Source: Adineta vaga
Lineage: Eukaryota; Rotifera
Assembly (NCBI GenBank): GCA_021613535.1
Contig: CP075494.1
Location: 11,966,001 to 12,030,000 of the forward strand
Direction: 5' to 3'
Length of the DNA: 64,000 nucleotides
A model generated the notes under the pieces. That model had not been told where the DNA came from. It did no database searches and saw only the letters and a list, made by a program, of their open reading frames with translations. Both the position numbers and the translations under genes were made by a program. Positions 37,941 to 48,024 of this stretch are shown piece after piece (position 1 is the first letter of the stretch; each line of letters opens with the position of its first letter).

Positions 37941-39354
37941 ATGGCAAGAATTTTTACAGATCGCAAAACAAAATTTATGCCATTTAGACGTACGAAACCG
38001 GGCATTGGCGCAGAAAATCGTACAACTATTGGAAATAATCAATTACAAAATAGACGATCAGTACAACTAGGAACGAATTTATTTTCATCGGGTACATTGG
38101 TGCATTTTTCTGATCCAACGTAAGTTTTTCTATGAATATTTGTTCACTAATATTGATGATTTTGTCGGCTTTTAGATCACCAGTTCAATTGAACGTTTTT
38201 ACTTATGATGAAAATATGTTTACAGAAGGAAAATATAAAAAGGTAGATGATATTCCACAACAATCATCGACATCATCGACAAATGTAACATGTATGTTTG
38301 AAAGATTAACTTTTATTTTCATATATCATTTTGATTCTTCTCTTAGGGATTGATGTTGATGGAGTTCATTATACAGATGTTATCACACAATTAGCCGATC
38401 GTTATGATATACATTCATTGGTACAAACAGATATAAAAACAACGGAACAACGTACAAAACTTGATGTTCTTGATGATGCTTTATTTCTCGTTTGTAAAGT
38501 CATATTTCGTGATATGGCAGTTACAGGAGAAACCATTATTGAACAAATGAGTTTCTATTTGAAAGATAATATTCTCATTACATTTCAAGAGAGACCAAAA
38601 GATTTATTTGACTCAATAAAAAGTAAATAATTAAGAAAATATTTTCTTTTTATCTGTTGAAAACTCATTTTTATTCTAGATCGGATTCGACAAGGCAAAG
38701 GTCGTATAAGAAGATCGAAAGTTGATTATCTTTTCTATTCTCTTGTTGATGTTATTGTTGATCATTATATGGATATATTGGATACAATGGGTTCAAAAGT
38801 TGAATCCATTGATAATCAATTAATGAAAACACTTAAACGTGATACATTAGAATCAATTTATGATATGAAACGTGATATGTTATATTTACGTTCAGTTATA
38901 TCACCATTAAAAGAAATCATTATTAAATTACAAAAAGAAGAAGAAACATCAATTATGCAAGAAAGTACGACTATTTATTTAAAAGATTTATTCGATCATG
39001 TCGTTCAAGTTAATGATTCAATTGATACATATCGAGAAATGTTAGCATCGTTTATTGATTTTTATATGATGTTAAATTCTAATGCGATGAATGAAGTTGT
39101 GAAAACTTTAACAATTATATCAACTATTTTTATACCATTAACATTTATAAGTGGAGTTTATGGCATGGTAAGAGGAGAAGTTTTTATTTTTCTTATTCTG
39201 GTTTTCAATTGAGAGATATTCTTCTTCTTATTTATAGAATTTTGAAAATATGCCAGAATTAACATATCATTATGGTTATTATATTGTACTTTCTGTTATG
39301 GCTGCATTGGCTCTTTTCATGTTAGCATGTTTTAAACACAAACATTGGTTTTGA
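37941..39354 (+). CDS. CorA/Mrs2-type magnesium transporter
   Basis: Exons 37941-38119, 38176-38291, 38347-38622, 38680-39167 and 39238-39354 give 391 aa. The large N-terminal cytosolic part contains DVDGVHYTDVITQLADRYDIH and a long helix (NQLMKTLKRDTLESIYDMKRDML) as in bacterial CorA. TM1 is FIPLTFISGVYGM and the signature Gly-Met-Asn is formed across the last intron (YGM|NFENMPEL). TM2 is YYIVLSVMAALALFMLACF, with a short basic tail (KHKHW). Overall closer to bacterial CorA with the MPEL motif than to mitochondrial Mrs2; no mitochondrial targeting peptide is obvious. Animals usually lack CorA of this type, so an acquired origin is possible, though it has introns. Confidence 0.87.
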
Positions 39355-39886
39355 AAGCTTCGCTTTTTTTTTCTAAAAACATGTATGTAATATTCGATCT
39401 TATACAAATGTATTAAAAGAAGGAGAAAGAAATTAAGTACATTGATTTCATCATAAAATTCAATAGAAACTATATTAAAAGATTTGCTGTTCAAGTTTTC
39501 ATTGTAAAATAATGATACGAATATATAATTCAAATAGTTGTTTTAAAGATATCCACTTTCACGTTCAACAAACGGGTTCTATACTATTTCACTTATAGTC
39601 TTGTGCTCGAATGATTCACCAAGTATCTTCGTTCTATATATCGAGGTAAGTAAATATGCCTGTGACAGTGAATCATTTATTCGTCATGTTTGTGAAATAA
39701 CATGATTCATACGATATGAAACTAATTGCACAACCATTTTTTTCTTAGATTGCAGTATAAATTGAGATGAGTTTTTCTTTGTGCAGTCATTTGCTTACTA
39801 CTATCGTTTGTTTGACGGTAACTTTCATATAATTTTATACGTGTTCATTACGGCTCTATATTTTCACATAATAAAAAGAAAAAGAA
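39355..39886. other. intergenic, 0.5 kb
   Basis: Between the CorA-type gene and the VWA gene on the same strand. Nothing coding seen. Confidence 0.5.
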
Positions 39887-41191
39887 ATGGCAAGCAATAC
39901 TCAAACACCGATTGTTCAACTTCAATGCATACCAGATAATCGATATGCTGTTACTGGCGTTCTGAATACAAAACGAGTACGTTTCGATATCGAAACTAAA
40001 AGCAAAAGTGAAACAGAAAAACGAACACCACTCAATCTTGCACTCATTCTTGATCGAAGTGGTTCGATGGAATCTGATAACAAACTCACATTTGCAAAGA
40101 GAGCTGTTATCTCAGTTCTTAATCTTTTACATGATGATGATATTGTTCATCTCATTGCATATGATTCTGATGTTTCGATTGTTTTCGAAAATGCTCGTGC
40201 ATCTACTCGTCAACATCTCTATGGACTTGTTGATAATATCACAACAGCTGGATCAACAAATATGTCAGGTGGTATTCAAGTCGGAGCCGACCTTCTCGAT
40301 AAATATGTATATGAAGGATTCGCTCGTCGATTGTTTCTCTTTTCCGATGGTCAAGCTAATGTTGGCATGAAAACACGAGCAGAACTTACAAATCTCGTTG
40401 CAAATTACAATAATAAAGGTATAATTACAGATTCATTTGGTATTGGTGCTGATTTCGATGCTGAAATCATGAAAGGTATTGCTGATGCTGGTGGATCACG
40501 ATTTTTCTTTCTCGAAACAGCTCAAGTCATTGAACCACTCGTAACGAAAGCTCTGGTCAGCGTGTTTGGTGTTTGTGGTTCACAAACTCGTCTTATTGTT
40601 CGTGGAAAGAATGGTTCAGTAGTAACCAAGATCTGGGGCCATGACGATATTGTTGCTGGTGCAAATCTTGGTGATTTACATTCAAATAATTTGCGATCAG
40701 TTCTTTGTGAATTCACTATTGCTGCTTCTGGTCCAGCGAGTGCTGATGGACAAGAAGTTGAATCCCTTGCATATGAACTTCGATATCTTCGACCAGATGA
40801 TACAAATGGTGAACCTGTGAGTATCAAGAATAGTTTGTCATTGAAATTTGTCGAAGATGCATCGCTTGTTGCAAATATTGATCCACATGTTCAAACGATG
40901 TACGCAACTCAAACAGCTGCTGATATGGATATACAAGTAGCTGAGTTAGTAAAGAATGGAAAACGAAAAGAAGCAATTGAAGTAGTCAATGCTCAATTAG
41001 CAATACTTCGTGATGTAGAAAAATATGATAATGAACGAGGTATGATCGCATTACAAATTCGTTTAGCTGAAAATATGCAAAACAAACTCAAAGACGAAAA
41101 TGTCCATGATCATATTGTTTATCAAGGATATGCACATCAAGGCTACTTGAAACGACAATGTTCAGAAGAATGTATGGCTTTTTATGATTAA
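39887..41191 (+). CDS. intronless VWA-domain protein
   Basis: Single exon of 434 aa without signal peptide or TM, so probably cytosolic. The von Willebrand A domain spans about residues 48-225 with a complete metal-ion-dependent adhesion site: Asp56-x-Ser58-x-Ser60 in LDRSGSM, Thr124 in AGSTNMSGG and Asp154 in LFSDGQAN. After it comes a beta-rich segment and a helical C-terminus (QVAELVKNGKRKEAIEVVNAQ). The architecture resembles bacterial, fungal and plant VWA proteins of the YfbK or RING-less zinc-finger type rather than animal matrix VWA proteins. Codons look slightly more GC-rich than neighbours. Function unknown; horizontal origin is a reasonable hypothesis. Confidence 0.85.
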   Translation: MASNTQTPIVQLQCIPDNRYAVTGVLNTKRVRFDIETKSKSETEKRTPLNLALILDRSGSMESDNKLTFAKRAVISVLNLLHDDDIVHLIAYDSDVSIVFENARASTRQHLYGLVDNITTAGSTNMSGGIQVGADLLDKYVYEGFARRLFLFSDGQANVGMKTRAELTNLVANYNNKGIITDSFGIGADFDAEIMKGIADAGGSRFFFLETAQVIEPLVTKALVSVFGVCGSQTRLIVRGKNGSVVTKIWGHDDIVAGANLGDLHSNNLRSVLCEFTIAASGPASADGQEVESLAYELRYLRPDDTNGEPVSIKNSLSLKFVEDASLVANIDPHVQTMYATQTAADMDIQVAELVKNGKRKEAIEVVNAQLAILRDVEKYDNERGMIALQIRLAENMQNKLKDENVHDHIVYQGYAHQGYLKRQCSEECMAFYD

Positions 41192-41335
41192 TTGTATTTA
41201 TTTTTTTTGGCAGTTATTATTTTTTTCAAATAAATAAGAAAATATGTAGTTTATTATATCTCAATTTGAAGAATTATCAAAAACTTGAATAAAATTTTCT
41301 ACATCCGTCTCTATTTTATTCGTAACTGTTTCGGA

Positions 41336-42559
41336 TCAGCCGACATCAAAACGAGCAAATTTTGTATTTCCCTTTCCGGAAATAATCTCTTTCTTTTCTG
41401 TTTCTGGATATTCAGACATTTGATTATTTGCTGATGGTCCAGGTCGATTATTATTCACTGGTTGTTGATCACCATAACGATTCATACGATCATTTGCTTT
41501 TTTTTGAGATTTGATTTCGTCTGCTGATGGATAATGATATTGACCATAAGTCGCTGCGAACGGATTATCAGCACTCATATTCATAGATGTTTTGTCTTGT
41601 GGAGCAGAAGGATTTACTTTTGGAAGTTGAGGACGTGCTGAAGATTGTTGCACTGGAGGACTTGGTGGACGCATGGACGATGGTTGTGGTTGATTGTAAT
41701 AGTTTGGTGGTGGATTTTGTCCTTGATTATATCGATTTGGATGTGGTGGTGGTGGTGGTGGTCCCGAATAATTATTTCCTGATGAATATGGATCTGGTCC
41801 GGGACCGGCTGAATAATTACTAAATGGATTTTCATTCGACATTGCATTGGTTGATGATAATGGTGCAGCAGCTTTTGGCATTTCAGTAATACGTTTTTGA
41901 GGATCAATTTGTGATGGATAATGATAACGTCCATATGTTGAAAAGAATGGACTTTCATCAGATAAATTAAGAGATTTATTATCTGTTGAACGTGCAGCTG
42001 AACTTTGTTGTGTAATTCGTTTCGTTGGATCGACTTGTGTTGGATAATGATAACCACCATAAACATCATGAAAAGGACTTTCTTCTGATAGATTCAATGT
42101 ATTATTCGTTCCACCATCACCTTTCGGTGGCGACGTTATTGATGTTACTGTACGTGGTGCATTAGATTGTTCATATCGGCGAGCTGGATCATGAAATGGG
42201 CTTTCATTTGACATTGTATTCGTTTTCTCTATACCACCGCCACCACCGCCGCCTCCGCCGGCTGGACCAGCATAATTATTTCGGTTAAAATTATTTTGTG
42301 ATGGTGGTGATGGTTGTGGTGGAGGCTGTGCTCGTGGATAATAGTTCGTATTCTGTGGAGCGTAAGATTGCGGCGGTTGTTGTCCATAATTTGGTCTATC
42401 ATTTATATATGTAACTGAAGTTGGAGGTTGATTATTTGTATAATATGGATAAGGTGGAGCAAGCGCACGTGATGGTTCATTTATATTTCTTGAATTTGAT
42501 TGAGGATCATGAATATAATGACGCGTTGTATATATCGGTGGTTGTTGATTAGGATGCAT
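41336..42559 (-). CDS. proline/glutamine-rich protein with five [S/N]-P-F repeat motifs
   Basis: Intronless, 407 aa, predicted disordered (Pro, Gln, Asn, Tyr, Gly; one poly-Gly run near residue 105). A motif recurs five times at about residues 115, 153, 197, 239 and 327: MSNESPFHD, LNLSEESPFHDVYGGYHYP, LNLSDESPFFSTYGRYHYP, MSNENPFSN and MNMSADNPFAATYGQYHYP. Three copies extend into YGxYHYPs followed by a basic KRIT-like or KSQKK segment. Two copies contain NPF, the tripeptide bound by EH domains of endocytic adaptors, which suggests a scaffold in membrane traffic, but this is inference. No known domain is recognised. The C-terminus is KGNTKFARFDVG. Confidence 0.75.
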   Translation of the reverse strand: MHPNQQPPIYTTRHYIHDPQSNSRNINEPSRALAPPYPYYTNNQPPTSVTYINDRPNYGQQPPQSYAPQNTNYYPRAQPPPQPSPPSQNNFNRNNYAGPAGGGGGGGGGIEKTNTMSNESPFHDPARRYEQSNAPRTVTSITSPPKGDGGTNNTLNLSEESPFHDVYGGYHYPTQVDPTKRITQQSSAARSTDNKSLNLSDESPFFSTYGRYHYPSQIDPQKRITEMPKAAAPLSSTNAMSNENPFSNYSAGPGPDPYSSGNNYSGPPPPPPHPNRYNQGQNPPPNYYNQPQPSSMRPPSPPVQQSSARPQLPKVNPSAPQDKTSMNMSADNPFAATYGQYHYPSADEIKSQKKANDRMNRYGDQQPVNNNRPGPSANNQMSEYPETEKKEIISGKGNTKFARFDVG

Positions 42560-42997
42560 AATTTTAAATATTGGTAGTTTTTACTTTCACTTGTGCAACT
42601 ATTTTAATCAGTCAAACTTTTTACTAGAATGAAGAACGAAAGAAAAATTTATCTACGTGCTCACCTACTCTTTTTTACTTTATAGTTGCTATGACTTTCC
42701 TCCGATTTAAACGTAACTAACAACATTTTTTCTCTTTTTCTTCTTCGTCTGTCAATCAAATTTGTTTGACAAACTTCTGTTCTTTTCTTTTTCTTTTGGT
42801 TCTCTCACTAATAACATCAAAACAAATTGACGCATACGTTAAAAGCTAATTCATTAGCCTGTAACATCTGATATATACTTAAAAAGAAAGCATCCAATTT
42901 CATTCCATTTATTGTTATTTTAATTGAATAAATAGACTACAAGATCTTTGTACATATCTTCGATTAGGTTTTTATGTACAGAGAAAATGATCACAAA
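42560..42997. other. intergenic, 0.4 kb
   Basis: Upstream of the proline-rich gene and downstream of the GPCR, both on the minus strand. Nothing further seen. Confidence 0.5.
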
Positions 42998-44350
42998 CTA
43001 AAGATTAGTTTTATTGTCATCTAATATTTTCAACTCGAGTCTTTCAGGTTGTTGTTGTTTTATACGTTGCGATTCTTGATCAAGATTTGGAAATTGTTTC
43101 GTTGATTGATGATGAATCTTCGATTGAGCGTAATAGGATGAAGCTACTGATGATGACGTTGTACTACTGAATAAAGCTCGTCGAGCAAGAATACTATCAT
43201 TTGATGCATCGAGATTTTTCTGAAAATATAAACATAATCGATGACGAAATGTTAGTTTTAATGTATCGAGAAATTTTTGATTGAATGCACAATAGAAAAA
43301 GAAATTAATCGAGTAATTTAATAATAACATAATATTTGTTATTAATTTTTGAATACGGAAACCAACATAGAGATATTTTGGATAACGTTTTTCGGTTAGC
43401 GCTCGAACGAAATTTGGATATGAAACAATTGTAAATGTATTACAAATAAGAAAAACGACGACAACAGCAACAAGTGTTTTAGTTAGACGATGTTCGTCAC
43501 GTAAACGTTTTTGCTTATTTGGATGCATTGAAGGCGTTGATGATGTTATTAAACTATGTTGTCGAGCAACAAGTTCATTTAAAGTATAACGATTTGAATT
43601 TTGAACACGTTGAATTAATTTAATATTGAGCAAAACTAGAATCAATGCTGGGAGAATTTGATTAAGTATAAACATACTTATATAATATGCATTTCGATAG
43701 GGTAAAAATGTTTTCCGAGGATATCCAATAACACAAAAACATTGTCCAATATGACTTAGATTATTTGATGTATACTTAATTATAAATGGATGTGTTGTAC
43801 ATGTCAAAGAATCCAAGGAACCAATTGGACCAATAACATATTTAACTGTTTCAAATAAAAATCGAGGAAAACTAAGAAAAGCACAGAGAAATAAGATAAT
43901 TGCTATTGTTATACGTGCATAACGTGGTTTACAAAACATTCGTGTACGTAATGGATATGTTGTGAATAAATAACGTTCAATCGTCAATGCTAATGTTATC
44001 ATAATACTTACTTGACCAAAATAATTTGCTAATGGCATATAGATTTGAGATTCAAAACGTGTTAAAGCAAAGAAAATTGTTTCATGACGAATATAATCAC
44101 CTCGAACGACAGAAAATGGAGAAATTGATATAAGTGTAAGTACATCAGCAATAGCTAAACCAGTCAAATAAGTATAAGGAGATTCTTTAAGACGACGTTG
44201 AAGTAGAACACATAAATTCAGGATATTACAGACAATACCAAATATACATATGGTTAAAATAACATAACGATAACCATATACTTCAATATCATGTAATATA
44301 TCAGAATGAAGGGTTTCATTGTGATCTGATACACATGGATTTCTACTCAT
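42998..44350 (-). CDS. class A (rhodopsin-like) GPCR, peptide-receptor type
   Basis: Intronless, 450 aa. Seven hydrophobic segments: TM1 VILTICIFGIVCNILNLCV (GN-like CN at 1.50), TM2 LTGLAIADVLTLISISP, TM3 ending in ALTIERYLFTTYPL (ERY for DRY), TM4 ITIAIILFLCAFLSFP, TM5 ISMFILNQILPALILVLLN (Pro5.50), TM6 TLVAVVVVFLICNTFTIVSYP and TM7 IMLLLNYSINFFFYCAFNQKF. The NPxxY motif is altered to NFFFY. The N-terminus has one N-glycosylation site (NET) and the C-terminus is Ser-rich. The pattern is that of FMRFamide-receptor and other invertebrate neuropeptide receptors. Ligand unknown. The nearest secreted peptide gene is the FYDFG precursor 2.4 kb away. Confidence 0.88.
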   Translation of the reverse strand: MSRNPCVSDHNETLHSDILHDIEVYGYRYVILTICIFGIVCNILNLCVLLQRRLKESPYTYLTGLAIADVLTLISISPFSVVRGDYIRHETIFFALTRFESQIYMPLANYFGQVSIMITLALTIERYLFTTYPLRTRMFCKPRYARITIAIILFLCAFLSFPRFLFETVKYVIGPIGSLDSLTCTTHPFIIKYTSNNLSHIGQCFCVIGYPRKTFLPYRNAYYISMFILNQILPALILVLLNIKLIQRVQNSNRYTLNELVARQHSLITSSTPSMHPNKQKRLRDEHRLTKTLVAVVVVFLICNTFTIVSYPNFVRALTEKRYPKYLYVGFRIQKLITNIMLLLNYSINFFFYCAFNQKFLDTLKLTFRHRLCLYFQKNLDASNDSILARRALFSSTTSSSVASSYYAQSKIHHQSTKQFPNLDQESQRIKQQQPERLELKILDDNKTNL

Positions 44351-45757
44351 GATGAGAAGAGATTTTCTAGAACATACCTAAAGAATAGGACGCAATGTTC
44401 TTTTTTTTGTACATTCAATGAAATTTATTTATTGACAATTATTTTCGTTTATGATCTGAGTTCTTTTGAGATTTAAAAGAAAAGTTAAGTTTACAAATGG
44501 TAATTACACATCTATCGATAAAAAAAAACAGATAATTTTCTTTACATTTGAGGTACAAAAGATCTACATAGGACAAAACAGAGCTAGCCAGTTTCATAGT
44601 AATTGAAGTCATTTATTCTCATCATTATGTGTGGACATATCTTTAATGATGATAGACTATGATTATGTTAGAATAAATAGAAAAAAACCCACAACTGATG
44701 CCAATGAAATACATCCTAATTACGAAGTTTCCTGTTTTGATCTCAATATTTATTAAAATTTCAATCGATGAATTACCTTTAAAACTCAAAGTTTGAATCG
44801 AAAGCCAATTCTTCTTTATAATAATCTATCATCAAATATAAGTTCTTCTGTTATCTGTTTCATTGCATATATATGTGTGTGTATGAGAACGAAGGAGAGA
44901 GAGAGAGAAAAGAAGAAGAAGGATAGATAATGTCTAGTGCCTATACATGTCTTCTGAATAGATAGAAAGAGACGATTTATTTCCTATTCCCAGAAATACA
45001 TCATGTGCTCGATATTCTCGGTTGATGATGATGATGACTGTGTGTGTTTTTTTTTCTATATAAATAAAAACTAATGTTATATAAAAGCAAATAGAGGAGT
45101 GAATATTCTTCCGTTGAGACGAGAAATCATCGTCTCGAAAAAGCTATTTATTTTTCATTCCCAAATGATCGATAATTTCATTTCGATTCATTTCTTATTT
45201 TTCCTATGTCTGTTTTTTTTGCTTAATTATTTTAATAATCCAATAAAGAAATCAAATTTATATTTGATGAAAAAAAAACAGCAACTAAAATTAAACCTTC
45301 CGACATGAATATATGATAGACGTATGTCAATATTAGATAACTAAAATCGACATATCAGTTGATTTATCATTGTTCGGAATTGGACATGACGAAGAAATGA
45401 AAATATTTCTACACAGTTAGATACTGTCAATCGTACCCAAATGAGATCTATTAATAATTTTTGTGTATACCATCAATTCCAATGATCTACACTTTCACAT
45501 TTGTGATTCATTGACTTCCTTATCATTAATATCCGTCATATTACTCTACCTTGTTTATACATTGGTTTTCAATTGATACAAGAAAGGAACAGACTTGATT
45601 AAGATAAAATTTTACTATTATTTCCTTTTTCGTAAAATATTTAGTCTGGTCAATGACTAATTATAAGTCTTTTTTTCTTTATGTATTTATTTCGTAAATG
45701 AATGAATCAAAACAGAAAAAGAACATCATATTTTAGAATTCTTTTCTATTGTGAATG
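44351..45757. other. intergenic, 1.4 kb
   Basis: GPCR upstream region and 3' flank of the EF-hand gene. Simple repeats: (GA)n at about 44893-44922 and (GAT)n at about 45024-45036. A plus-strand open frame at 45099-45308 is Leu/Phe/Lys-rich with no domain and is not called. Confidence 0.5.
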
Positions 45758-46057
45758 TTATTTTTTTGCCTTTTTTTTGGACTCCGGTGCTGGAATGAAT
45801 GGTTGTCCAGTATAAATATGTGCCATGTAATTCAAATATTCATCATAAGAAACGTTTCCATCACGATTAATGTCCATATGTTTTATAACCTGACTAACCT
45901 CTGAATTGTCATGTGAAACATGTGATCGACGAAGGCATTCGTGCATTTCTTCAGCAGTAATAGATCCGTTATCATCTTTATCAAATTCTTTGAATGCTGT
46001 TTCAATTTCCGCAATTTCTTCAGGTTTCAATTTCTTAAGGAGAGCTTGTGTCGTCAT
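45758..46057 (-). CDS. small two-EF-hand calcium-binding protein
   Basis: Intronless, 99 aa, calmodulin-like half. EF loop 1 is D26-K-D28-D-N30-G-S32-I-T-A-E-E37 and EF loop 2 is D62-I-N64-R-D66-G-N68-V-S-Y-D-E73, both with all canonical oxygen ligands and terminal Glu, so both should bind Ca2+. The segment EEIAEIETAFKEFD before loop 1 is the standard E-helix. The C-terminus is Pro then Lys-rich (SKKKAKK). No myristoylation signal at the start (MTTQALL). A cytosolic Ca2+ sensor; the partner is unknown. Confidence 0.88.
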   Translation of the reverse strand: MTTQALLKKLKPEEIAEIETAFKEFDKDDNGSITAEEMHECLRRSHVSHDNSEVSQVIKHMDINRDGNVSYDEYLNYMAHIYTGQPFIPAPESKKKAKK

Positions 46058-46723
46058 TTGTTTTGAGTAATATATCCAAATGATAATCGTTTAGAATCAT
46101 CGTGCTCTTTATTTTGCTTAATAGATCAAGCGTGAAGACGCGTGTGGGATCAAATCCTATTTTCACGAAAATAATCAAAACATGACGTACATAAGAACAC
46201 AGAAAAACATTTTCTATCGTCTATAATTTATTTTACACCTATGTATACGAGTAATAATTGTGAAGAAAAAAGCATAGAAAAATAAATGCGACTGAATTAA
46301 CAAAATCTAATCATGATTATTCATTGATAAATACATTTTTTTAGATTTGTTGATTATCATTTCAAACTCAAATAACATAAGATTAACAAATGTAAATCAA
46401 CCAATGACCTTCATGTGTATTTTCTGCCGCGTAAAAATCTATACAAATATTCAAAACAAAATTTTTTTTCTCCCTTAATGATTATTCAGTGCAGGATAAA
46501 AACAAAGACATGTGATTTGATTTTCATTTTCTGATTGTTCGTCTCTCAAAATATAAATCCTACAAATATTTATTTCGTATTTATTCAATGATGAACTGAA
46601 TCAATATAGAATGGTTAATTCGATCAGTAATACAAGTGTACATTATTGTTTCGTCGAAATTCTTTAGGAGTTTATGAAATGAGTTGTTCGTTTTGTATGC
46701 AGAAGATTGTCGTGAGGATCATT
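46058..46723. other. intergenic, 0.7 kb
   Basis: Between the EF-hand gene start and the stop of the FYDFG precursor, both minus strand. No coding signal. Confidence 0.5.
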
Positions 46724-47055
46724 TTATTCATCAGATCGTTTCTTGGAACCAAAATCATAGAAACGTTTTCGTGTACCAAAATCGTAGAATCGTCGAGAAC
46801 GATCGAATTCATCATTGACATTTTGTAAATCTTCTTCATTTGCATGAACTGATCGAGAACCAAAATCATAGAAGCGTTTGTTTCTTAATGCTTGTTTAGC
46901 ATGCATTTCATCCATTTGATGTTTTTGTTCCTAATAGAAGAAAATAATTTTCTTTATTTAGTTTAATTTCTTTATCTTACCGAAAGTGCACATGTCATTG
47001 TTATTAAAGTAATATAACCAACAATCAACATCAGAATTAAACTGATTGGTTGCAT
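46724..47055 (-). CDS. FYDFG[S/T] neuropeptide precursor (novel family)
   Basis: Two exons, 46981-47055 and 46724-46930, give 93 aa. Exon 1 is exactly a signal peptide: MQPISLILMLIVGYITL then ITMTCALS. Exon 2 holds three copies of one peptide, each after a basic cleavage site: NKR-FYDFGSR, SRR-FYDFGTR-KR and KR-FYDFGS-KKR, separated by an acidic spacer (ANEEDLQNVNDEFDRS), then the end SDE. Small size, signal peptide, dibasic sites and tandem identical cores are the marks of a neuropeptide prohormone. As Gly is followed by Ser or Thr, C-terminal amidation is not predicted; the mature form would be FYDFGS or FYDFGT, perhaps with Arg. YDFG recalls allatostatin A (Y/FxFGL-amide) but the Leu-Gly end is missing. 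I know of no described family with this core. A splice acceptor lies about 52 nt before the ATG. Confidence 0.8.
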
Positions 47056-47355
47056 CGCGTTTTGTATAATTTATAGATAGAATAGGAAATATGAATCTAG
47101 AAATATAAAAATATTTTGGTAACTTCAATGAGAATTGTTTGTTACCAAATGAATGCATTCGATCGAATAAGAAATGATTTTTCTAGTCGGAATCAGAATC
47201 CAATCTTCTATCTCTATTCTATTTCTCGAAAAATAGAAGAGAGAAAAAGTCTTATTTTTGTATAAACTTAAAGATATTTTTCTGGCAATCACAAAAGCAA
47301 AAACATGTTCGACACGAAAAAGCAATACAATTTCTTGCAATTAATAAATCGATCG

Positions 47356-47511
47356 TTAGACAGAGGAAGAAGAAAAAGGTTGTGGAGGCGGAAAATCTTC
47401 GATTCTTGTATTTTGTTTTTTCTTCTTCAGATCGTACTTGTCTAGAAGATGTTGTCGATACTCAAATGCATTTACTCTAATTGGCTTTACTAGTTTATCC
47501 GAGAGTGCCAT
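47356..47511 (-). CDS. possible small protein, 51 aa
   Basis: Open frame starting ATG at 47511: MALSDKLVKPIRVNAFEYRQ, then a basic KKKKQ stretch and an acidic/Pro end (EDFPPPQPF) and a Ser run. No signal peptide, TM or known motif. Two short upstream ATGs and a splice acceptor lie within 50 nt before the start. An upstream open stretch starting at 47640 (MSDKVQKDIFSNKLKQYG), ending at a GTATGT donor, could belong to the same transcript, but no joined frame is clear. Low confidence. Confidence 0.25.
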   Translation of the reverse strand: MALSDKLVKPIRVNAFEYRQHLLDKYDLKKKKQNTRIEDFPPPQPFSSSSV

Positions 47512-48024
47512 CGTTCAATTTGGATTATTCAATTCATTGGCATTCATTCTAATAATTTCTAAACATGTTAATATAGAAACATACGTTTCCATATTGCTTG
47601 AGTTTATTAGAAAAAATATCTTTCTGTACTTTGTCTGACATGTGCCGTCAACATTCATCGATTGATATTTTGAGATAGATTTTCTTATGAGTAAATAGAC
47701 GTGTCAAATTTTAGTAAACTAAAACTTAGTTTTTCTTTTCAAATATGAGAAAATTCTAATGTACGAAGCATGTATGTTTTTTTAACATGAAACAAACGAG
47801 AAATTATAAATGACAAGAGTGAAAGAGTTCGAAATAATAATTAAGAACAGATTCGGTTTGATTTCTCATTGAATTAATTACAATAAATTCATTGTTTTCG
47901 TCATTGTACTACCAACAATTGGCCAACGAACTACATAAGGATTTGTTAAATGAGTTGATGATTATATCCATACCCTTCTATGTATTGTTATGTTGCGACA
48001 AGTAAATTGCTTTCATAAAGTATT

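Noticed and set aside
41587-42069. Plus and minus shadow frames inside the proline-rich gene
   Set aside because: Frame shadows of its repetitive codons; the main minus-strand frame is far longer and structured.
45099-45308. 69-codon plus-strand open frame with a hydrophobic stretch
   Set aside because: Phe/Leu/Lys-biased, poly-A encoded Lys run, no partner exons; likely chance.
46646-46828. Plus-strand frame opposite the FYDFG precursor
   Set aside because: Antisense shadow of the repeated peptide-coding units; no signal peptide or domain.
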